Shown here in pieces: positions 9,110-18,985 of a DNA stretch of 31,594 nt; the stretch's first letter is position 1; each line of letters begins with the position of its first letter. The stretch is from Neocallimastix lanati (nom. inval.). Its lineage: Eukaryota > Neocallimastigomycota > Neocallimastigomycetes > Neocallimastigales > Neocallimastigaceae. Made by a program: the position numbers and the translations under genes. The stretch is taken from the NCBI GenBank assembly GCA_016946835.1, contig JACVTC010000407.1, forward strand, positions 1-31,594, given 5' to 3'. The notes under the pieces are model-generated. The model had not been told where the DNA came from, searched no databases, and saw nothing but the letters and a program-made list of their open reading frames with translations.

Positions 9110-12100
9110 AAATAACTAAAATTGCATCATCAAATCAATCAATAAATTACCTTAATAACGAAAATAATCAAATCCCTCAAATTAATGTAGCCCAGAAAAA
9201 GAAAGTGCCTACAAGTACTTTGGATAAGAATAAAATCTCTCCAAATAATAAAAGTATAGTTAAACCATCCATTCTCAATCAACCAAATATTAAGAAAGTT
9301 AAACATCAAAAGAAAGCAATTAGGAATACAAGAAGAAGAAAAATAAGTGAAGAACTTAATAATGAAAAACAAAATGACCATGAATTAAATGATAATGATG
9401 AAATTATTATTGATGAACCAAATAATACAAAGGAAAATACAAAAGATTCTGAAATGAAAAATAATTCAGAAACAATAATGGAAATAATAATGAAAGTAAT
9501 AATGAAAATAATAAGAATAATGTAATTAACATAATTGATGAACATAGAAAAATAAATAATGAAAATAATACCAAAGACGTTCTAACACATAGTCAATCTC
9601 TCAGTCAAACTAAACAAACCAGAAAAAGAAGTATGACAGATATACAAATGTTAGAACCAGGTAATAAATTTAGTATAATTAAGGAAGCCAACAACTTGTT
9701 TCCGAAAATTAGTCTTGCACAATTACTTTCTATTAGTCCTACTCTTAGGAAGGAATTAGGACAAGGATGTAAGCCAAAAATAGATAATGTATTATGCTCT
9801 CTTTATAATATTCCTATTCCAATCTTTATTGGAAAAACGAAAGAAGTATTTTTAAAAATTCTTTACGATACAGGAGCAAATGTAAATGTTATAACAACAG
9901 GATGTTTAAATAAATTTAATGATGTGAAAATTGAAGAAGATATAAAAGAACAAAATATTACTTTAGCAAATGGATCTACAGTACCTACTAAATACTATGT
10001 TCCATTGAAAATTAACATTAATGATTCTTGCAACATTTATGAAAAATTTTATATTATAAATCAAGATAATCCATACTTTGATATTATTTTTGGAAGAAGT
10101 ATCCAAAAGAAATATAGATTACTTATTGATCCAGATGATGATTTCATATATCAGAAAACAAGAAAAGGTCTTAAAAAGATAATCCAGATAATTAACTCAA
10201 ATAATACAAATAATATTCCCTTAATGAATGCTATTTATGTATCTAAAGAAGATGAAGAAATTCGTGAATTTAACTCTACCTTAAACGAAATTCTCAATTC
10301 TGTTCCAGATAAAGTTAAATCAAAATTTGAAAGTCTTATTAATCAATACAAAAATTGTATGGCAACATCACTAAGTCAGCTAACAACTGCTAACCTTGAA
10401 CCACATTCAATAATTACTACTACTGAAAAACCTATTAAGCTAAAACCTTATAAATTATCAAAAGAGCATTCTGATATTCTAAAAGAAGAAATTATATCCT
10501 TACTTAATAAAGGCTTAATTATTCCCTCTCATTCCCCTTGGTCATTTCCTGTTTTATTAGTCAGAAAGAAAAATGGGAAATGGAGACTATGTATAGATTA
10601 CAGAAGGCTTAATGAAATCACTATTAAAGATTCATATGCACTTCCTTTCATCGATGAACTTGTCTCTTCAGTTAGAGGTGCTAAAATATTTTCAGCCCTT
10701 GACTTATATTCGGGTTATCACCAAATCCCAATGAATCCCAGAGATATCGAAAAAACTTCTTTCACAACAAAATTTGGAAACTATAATTTTGTTGTTATGC
10801 CTTTCGGTTTAACTAATGCTCCCGCTACCTTTCAAAGGGAGATGAACAGAATCCTTTTACCCCTCATTGGTAAATGCTTATTCGTTTACATCGATGACAT
10901 AGTTGTATATTCTACTTCTATTGAAGAACATCTTGAACATTTAAAACAAGTATTTGAAATATTCTCCAAGTATAATCTCTCCCTCAATCTTCAAAAATGC
11001 AAATTTTTCCAAGAATCAATTGAAGTCTTAGGTCATGTTCTTACCCCTAATGGTTTAAAAACTGTTCCTTCTAAAGTTCAAAGTATAGCCCTTTGGGAAG
11101 CTCCCAAAAATGTTAATGAGCTCAGGTCCTTCCTTGGTCTTGCTAGTTATTACAGAAAATTTATACAAAATTTCTCTATAAGAGCTGACTCTCTTTTTAA
11201 ACTACTTAAGAAAAATCAACCATATATATGGACTTCTGATCGTAATGAAGCTTTTGAAGACATACGTAACTGTTTATTGTCTGACCCTATATTATGTTAT
11301 CCTGACTTTGATAAAGAATTTATTGTTAGAACAGACGCCTCTACTCAAGGTATCGGTGCTGTCCTCTTACAGGTGGAGGAAGACAAATTGGAACACCCAA
11401 TTTGTTGTGTAAGTCGTACTTTATCACCTCCAGAAAGAAATTACTCTGTAACTGATCTTGAAGGTTTGGCTATTAATTACGCAATCCAAAAATTCCGTCA
11501 GTACTTAATTAGTAACAAGAAACCAACTATATTCATTACGGATCATAAACCACTCTTAGGATTTTACAAAAATACTATTCCAAATAAAGGAAGACACATG
11601 CATTGGATAGAAGAATTTAACAAATATAAAATTGAACTAAAATATGAAAAAGGAAAGAAAAATGTTTTCGCAGACGCTCTTTCAAGACTACCTTCAAAAG
11701 ACAGCGAAGATATTATAAAATGTATTAATACAATTTTAGCTGATCTTAATCCAAAAGATTTAAACCTACCAGAAGGAATAATCAAATACTTCACTAAGAA
11801 TTATCAAGTTGTTGATAACACCTTATATTATAAGAAAGATGATACTTATTTAAAAGTTATCTACCGTGATGAAGACAAAAAGGATATAATTAATCGTGCT
11901 CATTCTGTAGGACATGAAGGAGCCGAAAAAACTGTAAACAGAATACTAAATTCATATTATTGGCCCGGCATTTGGAATGACGTTAGGATGTGGATCAAAT
12001 CTTGCAGAAAATGTCAACTTTGTAGACCAAAACCAATCCCGAAAAACACTGCAGATAATGTAACACCAGTTGAACAACCATTTACTCGTGTTGGACTTGA

Positions 12101-12950
12101 TACGATTGGTCCTCTTCCAATTACTAAAAATGGAAATATGTATATTATTACATTGGTTGACTACTTCACAAAATGGGTTGAAGCTAAAGCCATTCCAAAC
12201 ACAAAGACTGAAGAAGTTATAAAATTTTTAACTGAAGTTATATCAAGACATGGTCCTCCAGAAATAATTGTTACAGATAATGGAAGTTCGTTCGCATCAG
12301 ATATTACTAAAATGATGATCGATCTTTATGGGTCATGGGTGCACTTTGTATCTCCACATCATCCAGAATCAAATGGTATGATTGAAAACCGTAATAGAGA
12401 AGTAGAGAAAATTCTAAGACTCTTAGTTGAAAACGAAAGTGAATGGGATGAATATTTACCATCCGCACTTTGGGCTCTTAGAACAACAAAAAATTCCAAA
12501 ACAAAATTTAGCAGCTTTGAATTACTTTATGGGAGAAAAGACACCTGGCCATTAGAAGTAATGTTTCCAGATATTTACAAAGATCCAAATGAAACAGATG
12601 AAGAATATATTTTTAGAAGATTCCTTAGACATCAGAATTGGGTGAAACAAGCAACAGAATATTCGGATTACGCAAATCAATATTGGGAACATCGCATTGG
12701 ACTATCGAAATCACTAAAGAAAAATTATAAACCCGGAGATTATGTGATGATAAGATTAATTGGAAGAAGTAAGTTAAATCCTTACTTTTATGGACCATAT
12801 AAAGTAGTTAACAAACAAAAATTCAATACAGTTGTCCTCGAAGATCCTCAAACAGGAAAACTTCTTGATCGAAATGTACATATTAAAAATGTTTTTCCTT
12901 ATATCATTCCAGAAAAAGAATTAACTTCAAGGGACGAAGTTCAATCTTAA
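9076..12950 (+). CDS. pol: Element A Pol polyprotein (protease, RT, RNase H, integrase), one upstream frameshift
   Basis: Pol opens in the -1 frame at the slippery site. A Lys/Asn-rich N-terminal region loses frame near 9467-9475, where one missing A in a run would restore it; from 9633 a 1105-residue frame is uninterrupted. Numbered from the methionine at 9633: pre-protease motif around 28-48 (LLSISPTLRKEL), protease DTGA (D79), RT with YIDD (419-422), RNase H with RTDAS (D568), integrase HHCC zinc region (nt about 11900-12020), and integrase core D823, D882, E918 with DD35E spacing. The protein ends in SRDEVQS without a chromodomain. The stop lies 12 bp before the 3' LTR. The 9633 methionine is probably internal; Pol is expected as a Gag-Pol fusion. 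Confidence 0.9.
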
Positions 12951-12962
12951 CCGCCGAGGAAT
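12951..12962 (+). promoter_or_regulatory. Polypurine-tract position of element A
   Basis: CCGCCGAGGAAT lies between the pol stop and the 3' LTR. It is only partly purine (GAGGA) but sits where the plus-strand primer must be and resembles the C counterpart GCGGAGAGATTA. Confidence 0.5.
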
Positions 12963-13452
12963 TGATAAATAACAAAATTAATAAATCTTGAAAATTTATT
13001 ATACATAAAATCAAAACTAACCTTAGCCAAGTTTAATAATAATTTAATAAAATAAAAAAAAAATTAATTAATTAATTAATTAAAACAAATAAATTACACT
13101 TAAAAATTACATTAATACTCAGATATGAAAGAAATATTATATATTTTTCAAAATAAAAATATTAAGATTAAATTTAAAATAAAATAATTAGTTTTAATAA
13201 TTAGTTTTATAATAATTTTTATAATTAATTTTATAATTAAATAATAATTTTATAATAACAAAATTTATTAATTTAAATAACAAAATATTTTTAATTATTT
13301 TTATAATAAACAAATTTATTTATTTTATTATTAAATATTTATTTTATTATTAATTTTATTACTTTTATTTTATTTAATTATTCTTTTTATTTATAAATTA
13401 TAAATAGTTTAATTTTAAAGAAAAATATAAATACTTGTAAATATTTCATGTA

Positions 13453-13484
<32 letters not shown>

Positions 13485-13716
13485 ATTTTATAATTTTAAT
13501 AATCACTTTAAATTTTGTAATGTTTAATAAATTTTAATAAAAGATTTATAAAATAAAATATTAGAAAACAAGTGTTCTAATAAACCAAATTTTTAGTGTT
13601 ATTTTTAATAAAACATTTTTAATTCATAAATAACTTATACAGTTATTATTAAAATAAATTGAAATTATCACTTTTTAATTCTATATTAAAATTAAGATAA
13701 TTTCTAAAATTTATCA
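12963..13716 (+). repeat. 3' LTR of element A
   Basis: 754 bp, starting TGATAAAT and ending ATTTATCA, a perfect 8-bp inverted pair. From 13146 on it matches 1-566. Confidence 0.92.
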
Positions 13717-13721
13717 ATGAA
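13717..13721. repeat. ATGAA target duplication shared by elements A and C (left copy for C)
   Basis: Five bases separate the end of A's 3' LTR from the start of C's 5' LTR. The same ATGAA follows C's right LTR at 25714-25718, so it is C's target duplication. It is also exactly the base pairs that would form A's right duplication. Confidence 0.9.
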
Positions 13722-13779
13722 TGATACGGGGTGTCACTAAATACCTTGTATTTCCTATTAAATACTCTTAATAATAATA

Positions 13780-15145
13780 AAATAAAATTATTATTAAATA
13801 TTCTTATTAAAATCTTTTATTAATATCAAATATAATAAAAATTATTATTAAATATTCTTATAAATTTCTTTTATTAATATTAAATATAATAAAAATTATT
13901 ATTAAATATTCTTATAAAATTCTTTTATTAATATTAAATATAATAAAAATTATTATTAAATATTCTTATAAAAATCTTTTATTAATATTAAATATAATAA
14001 AAATGATTATTAAATATTCTTATTAAAATCTTTTATTAATATCAAATATAATAAAAATTATTATTAAATATTCTTATTAAAATCTTTTATTAATATCAAA
14101 TATAATAAATATTATTATTAAATATTCTTATTAAAATCTTTTATTAATATTAAATATAATAAAAATTATTAAATATTCTAATAAAAATCTTTTATTAATA
14201 TTAAATATAATAAAAATTATTATTAAATATTCTTATTAAAATCTTTTATAATAAAAATTATTATTAAATATTCTTATAAAATTCTTTTATTAATATCAAA
14301 TATAATAAAAATTATTATTAAATATTCTAATAAAAATCTTTTATTAATATCAAATATAATAAAAATTATTATTAAATATTCTTATAAAATTCTTTTATTA
14401 ATATTAAATATAATAAAAATTATTATTAAATATTCTTATTAAAATCTTTTATTAATATCAAATATAATAAAAATTATTATTAAATATTCTTATTAAAATC
14501 TTTTATTAATATCAAATATAATAAAAATTATTATTAAATATTCTTATTAAAATCTTTTATTAATATCAAATATAATAAAAATTATTATTAAATATTCTAA
14601 TAAAAATCTTTTATTAATATCAAATATAATAAAAATTATTATTAAATATTCTTATAAAATTCTTTTATTAATATTAAATATAATAAAAATTATTATTAAA
14701 TATTCTTATTAAAATCTTTTATTAATATCAAATATAATAAAAATTATTATTAAATATTCTTATTAAAATCTTTTATTAATATCAAATATAATAAAAATTA
14801 TTATTAAATATTCTTATTAAAATCTTTTATTAATATCAAATATAATAAAAATTATTATTAAATATTCTAATAAAAATCTTTTATTAATATCAAATATAAT
14901 AAAAATTATTATTAAATATTCTTATAAAATTCTTTTATTAATATTAAATATAATAAAAATTATTATTAAATATTCTTATTAAAATCTTTTATTAATATCA
15001 AATATAATAAAAATTATTATTAAATATTCTTATTAAAATCTTTTATTAATATCAAATATAATAAAAATTATTATTAAATATTCTAATAAAAATCTTTTAT
15101 TAATATTAAATATAATAAAAATTATTATTAAATATTCTTATTAAA
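13780..15145 (+). repeat. 54-bp minisatellite array (about 25 units) in the 5' LTR of C
   Basis: The unit starts TATTCTTATTAAAATCTTTT and repeats about every 54 bp, with variants (CTTATTAAAATC, CTTATAAAATTC, CTAATAAAAATC; ATCAAAT or ATTAAAT). From 14381 the variant order repeats with a 270-bp period (CTTATAAAAT at 14381, 14651 and 14921). The plus strand is almost free of G; I noticed a single G, near 14004. Confidence 0.92.
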
Positions 15146-15230
15146 AATTATATAATATTTAAATCATTATTAATTCTTATTTTTATATTAAGAATAATAA
15201 AAACCTATTTCAATAAATATTTGATATAAA

Positions 15231-15400
15231 ATACAGAATTATAAGTTTCTGTATAATATTTTCTAAACCTTTGAAATAAACTAAAAATAAATCAAAAATC
15301 AAAAATAAATTAAATCTTTATTAAAAATAAAAATGAACTAAAATACAGAATTTCAATAATAAAAAAATGATCTAAAATACAGAAAATATCAATTCTGTAT
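15231..15400 (+). promoter_or_regulatory. Two ATACAGAA-N8-TTCTGTAT inverted repeats in the LTR of C
   Basis: Arms at 15231-15238/15247-15254 and 15377-15384/15393-15400, each an 8-bp perfect stem around an 8-nt spacer. A third single ATACAGAA lies near 15343. Both pairs are kept in the 3' LTR. They could be protein-binding palindromes or RNA hairpins near the promoter or polyadenylation region. Confidence 0.6.
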
Positions 15401-15820
15401 AATTCTCTCTCTGAAAAACAATATCAAGAAGAAGCTACCGCCCGGAATGCCCTTCGTGATACAAGCTCCAAATTAATTTTTTATATTTTAATTTAATAAA
15501 TGTTATTTTTTTTTTTTTAAAAAAATAATTTAAAATAATAGTTAAAAATTAAAATAAAATAGTTATAATAGTTTTTTTTATAAAGAATATATTAATAATA
15601 AATAAAATGTATTAAAATAAAAGTATAAAAAGAAGAATAAATTTCTTTCTTTTTAATACTGGGAACAAATAATTTTAATTTTAAATTTAAATAAAAAATA
15701 TTTTAAAATTTAATTTTTTTTTTCTTGTTTCCAAACTTATTTTTATAGTTATGTGTTAATATTTATTTTTTTTGTTTTGAATATCTTAGTGTTTCAACCC
15801 CAGCCCGTATCATAAAAATT

Positions 15821-15840
15821 TGGTGGAGAATCCGGGCGCC
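15821..15840 (+). promoter_or_regulatory. Primer-binding site of element C
   Basis: TGGTGGAGAATCCGGGCGCC begins 8 nt after the LTR end. The TGG start and GC-rich body in A/T-rich surroundings fit a tRNA 3' end complement. A similar TGGTGGAGATATCGGGG occurs in element D. The tRNA is not identified. Confidence 0.75.
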
Positions 15841-16011
15841 TGAAACACATTATAAGATGAAAAGAAACATTAGAATAAATATTAAACATATAATTTTTTT
15901 TTATTTAAACTTATTATTTTGTTATAGGGAATATAAAATTTATAAAACTTTAATTTTTTTTTTTTTTGGAAAAATTATTTAATTTTTTTACTTAGTTACA
16001 CAAATTTTATA

Positions 16012-16046
<35 letters not shown>

Positions 16047-16131
16047 TTTTGTGAAACTTAATTCGTAAATTTTATTTGTTATAATAAAACATTTATTTTT
16101 ACTTATAATAACAATAAAAATAATAATAATA

Positions 16132-16166
<35 letters not shown>

Positions 16167-17151
16167 TATATTATTTATATATAATAATTCAAAAAAAAAA
16201 AAAATTACATTTTAGAAGAGCACTTCCGCTCAATTCTTATTTATTATTAAAATAATTACTTCCATCAAGAGAGTTTGTTCTATCTGGAAAGTCTATCAAG
16301 AGGATTTTTCAAGATATTGAAAAACTTGGAATAATTAGTTTTATTCAACAATAATAAAAAAGTTTTATAATTATTAATTTTAAATTTTTATTTTCTTAAT
16401 TTTAGAATACTAAATTCATTCAGTACCTACCATCAGGGAGAGCGGCTGTTAGATGAAAAACTCTATAGCTAAAGGCTCATCGATTGGGATAGGTGAATTA
16501 AGTAATTCCGTATTATTAATTAAATAAAAATTATTATTATTAATTATTTCTAAAATCAGCATCGTTTTCCGGGAATATACAATATATGGTAATTTATTAG
16601 TGGCTTGATTAAATTCAGGTATAATAAATTATTAAAATAACTTTTTATTAGAGAGTAGATAAGAGCGTTTACTTGTATAAGCGGGGGAGTAGAGCGCTAT
16701 TTAATAAGGTTTCAATATCAGACCTTTAATTGAAAAATCCATAAAGCCCTTGTTTCAATAGGCAGGAACAGTTAAAGGTTACTTGGAACTGACGGTTAAA
16801 TAGTGGAGGTCGAAAGACGCAGAGTAAATGCTTGCGGGAATCGAAAATAATAATAAAGTTATAACATATATTTGATTGTCCCTTATTAAAATATATACAA
16901 AAAAAAATATACTAATTTATATAATAATAATTCTACTAACAAGCCTTTTCTATCGCTAAAAACTATTCTTCATTTGGAATTTGTTCTAAAAAAAAAAAAA
17001 AAAAAATTTCTTCATTAATATTTGTCTTCCTTTTTAATAAGATTTACTTCATCATTTTTTTTAAAATTCATATAAAAAAAAAAATATCTTCTATAATAAT
17101 TATTTTCCTTTTAATAGGATTTACTTTATCATTTATTTTTTTTTGTTAAAA

Positions 17152-17190
<39 letters not shown>

Positions 17191-17369
17191 AATTTCTATA
17201 TATATACTTATAAATAAATTTCCTGTAAAACACAATTTTTAAATAATATTAAATAAAAAAAAAAAAAAAATTTAAATCTTCGTTTCTATAAAAGAAATTT
17301 TGTGTTCTTTATTGTTCTTTATTAATAAAAGAAAATATATAAATATATTTTCTCCATAATATTTATCTT

Positions 17370-17403
<34 letters not shown>

Positions 17404-17598
17404 GGATTTTCTTTATCATTTTTTTTTGTTAAAATCTATATATATATATAAATATTAGAAAATAAATTTCTTTATAAAACTATATTTTAAATAAAATAAA
17501 TAAAAAAAAATATATATATATATCCATATAAAAAAAAAAAAAAAAATTTTTTTTATATTCGTTTCTATTTAAGCAATTTTGTGCTCTTTTGTGTTCTT

Positions 17599-17631
<33 letters not shown>
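15841..17631 (+). other. Element C untranslated leader (about 1.8 kb)
   Basis: I see no gene here. It holds long homopolymers (A30 at 16013-16042, others near 16135, 17157 and 17379), a GC-richer region 16215-16860 with GAGAGTAGAT (16651-16660) and GTGGAGGTCGAAA (16803-16815) shared with element A, and a diverged tandem duplication (about 17120-17330 and 17405-17605) recognisable by TTATCATTTTTTTTGTTAAA and TTCGTTTCTAT...TTTTGTG. A run of 28 A directly precedes the gag ATG. Confidence 0.65.
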
Positions 17632-17634
<3 letters not shown>

Positions 17635-18963
17635 AAGATTAGCGAAATAGCTAAATTATTGCCACGACTTGGTAGTTTCGATAGGGACATAGAATCATGG
17701 GCTGAAGAGTTCAATAGGGTAATGGAACTCTCAGATATTGATGACCCTAGAAAAATGTTTGCTTGGGCAAAAGAATGTGTTCCTGGACGATTAAAAGGAG
17801 TAATTGAAGATCTTAAAGAAGAAGATGAAGAGGCTGAAATGATCATATATCCAAGTATTACGGATATTAAAACTGCCATTGAAAAATTTTTAGATATTAC
17901 TCCTCAAGAAAAATGCTTTAACCTAAAATCACTCAAAATACAAAAGGGTGAATCAATTAAAGACTTTAACTGGAGATACGGTAAATTATACGGATCACTT
18001 ACTCCAGAAAGTCAAGCATTTATTACTATTAATGATTACACGGATTCATTATTAAGTCGTCCATATGCTAGAAAGGAAGTAATAACTTCTCAACCAGCTA
18101 ATTTAGAAGAAGCATTTAAAATAGCTGAACTTGCAGAGAATGCTTCTGAAATGCCCAATAGAAATAGAAATGTCGTTATGTTTACCAATACTTATGGAGG
18201 TCTAAATTCTATTTTTCCAAATAATTATAGTAATAATTATAATAATAGAAATTATGACAATCCTAATAATTATGAATACAATAATTATCGCTCTAATTAT
18301 AATAATTATAACTATAATAATTATAATAATTATAATAAAAATAACGGTTATAATCATTCAAATAATTATAATAATAATTATCGAAATTCTTATAATAATA
18401 ATTATAATAACTCTATTAATAACAGAAATATAAATCATTTCCGAAATGGTTATAATAGTGGTAATAATTATAATAACAATAATCCAAATTTTAACAACAT
18501 GAATAATAATTTTAGCAATAATAAAGTACCCGGAATTAAAAATAATTTAAGAAATCAAAATTTTATGTCTAATAATATTAATCTAAATTGTTTTAAATGT
18601 CATCAACCTGGTCATAGGATGCAAGATTGTCCTTATACTTATCAAGAACTAGCTGATATGGAAGCTACTGGAAGACTTAATAACAATAATCTCTACATTA
18701 CAAATAACAGCAATACAAACAGAAATCATAACCTAAACAATAATAATAACTATGATAGTAATTATAATATTAGTAATTTAAATAGAAACTCTAAAATTAA
18801 TACTAATAATGTAAATAATTATAACTCAAATGGAAACTTTAATGTTAATACTAATTATAATAATACTAGTTATAACAGTTCAAATCCTAATCATAATAAC
18901 ATAGATCCTATTAATAATAACCAAAATTTCTTTAATAACAATAATCAACCTTTAAACTTCTAA
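17632..18963 (+). CDS. gag: Element C Gag with N/Y-rich prion-like region and zinc knuckle
   Basis: A 443-residue structural protein that forms the retrotransposon particle. I choose ATG 17632 (MKISEIAKLL) because upstream codons come from a poly(A) run. Residues about 1-185 are a conventional gypsy-type Gag with GESIKDFNWRYGKLY near 118. Residues about 200-310 are almost only Asn, Tyr, Ser and Arg, encoded by AAT/TAT repeats. The zinc knuckle CFKCHQPGHRMQDC is at 320-333, followed by another Asn-rich tail. Gag ends TTA AAC TTC TAA; TTTAAAC there is the frameshift heptamer. The ORF is uninterrupted. Confidence 0.93.
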
Positions 18964-18985
18964 ATGGGAGAAGGAATACTCCCAT
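18951..18985 (+). promoter_or_regulatory. Putative -1 ribosomal frameshift signal, element C gag-pol
   Basis: Canonical slippery heptamer T TTA AAC at 18951-18957 in the gag frame, then a 6-nt spacer TTCTAA containing the gag stop, then a hairpin with arms ATGGGAG (18964-18970) and CTCCCAT (18979-18985) and an 8-nt loop. Pol is open in the -1 frame from 18957. Confidence 0.87.

Larger units (their letters stand above)
1..13716 (+). mobile_element. Element A: Ty3/gypsy LTR retrotransposon, left end outside window, interrupted by element B
   Basis: The window starts inside its 5' LTR (1-566), which matches 13146-13716 of the 3' LTR. Between the LTRs lie a primer-binding-like sequence, a leader, gag with a zinc knuckle, and pol in the order protease, RT, RNase H, integrase, which is the Ty3/gypsy order. 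There is no chromodomain. Removing element B together with one copy of its 5-bp duplication rejoins gag in frame across the junction. The LTRs differ by about two substitutions and four short indels by eye, so the insertion is fairly young. The right end abuts 5 bp (ATGAA) and then element C. Confidence 0.93.
13722..15812 (+). repeat. 5' LTR of element C (2091 bp, expanded repeat array)
   Basis: Starts TGATACGGGG and ends CCCGTATCA. It carries a roughly 1.35-kb tandem array, then a unique 3' part with two ATACAGAA/TTCTGTAT inverted repeats and a GC-richer patch (15437-15470). It is 917 bp longer than the 3' LTR, close to 17 repeat units. Confidence 0.95.

Noticed and set aside
9073-9525. Separate 150-residue gene
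   Set aside because: It is the N-terminal part of A pol in the -1 frame; its apparent start is a GTG overlapping the slippery site and its end is a single-base frame loss.
13780-15145. CRISPR-like array of regularly spaced repeats
   Set aside because: The 54-bp units are contiguous, with no unique spacers; the array lies inside an LTR, has a counterpart in the other LTR, and no cas genes are present.
13780-15145. Centromeric or free satellite block
   Set aside because: Both ends lie within a defined LTR with 9-bp inverted termini and a target duplication.
16430-16560. tRNA or other structured RNA gene in the GC-richer part of the C leader
   Set aside because: No cloverleaf with a proper T-arm and acceptor stem could be built by eye; it is treated as leader sequence.
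17565-17879. Minus-strand ORF of 104 residues with poly-Phe
   Set aside because: Antisense of C gag and of its upstream poly(A) run.
18964-18985. Hairpin as a transcription terminator
   Set aside because: Eukaryotic retrotransposon context, no functional U tract, and exact placement behind a slippery heptamer at the gag-pol overlap in three elements.
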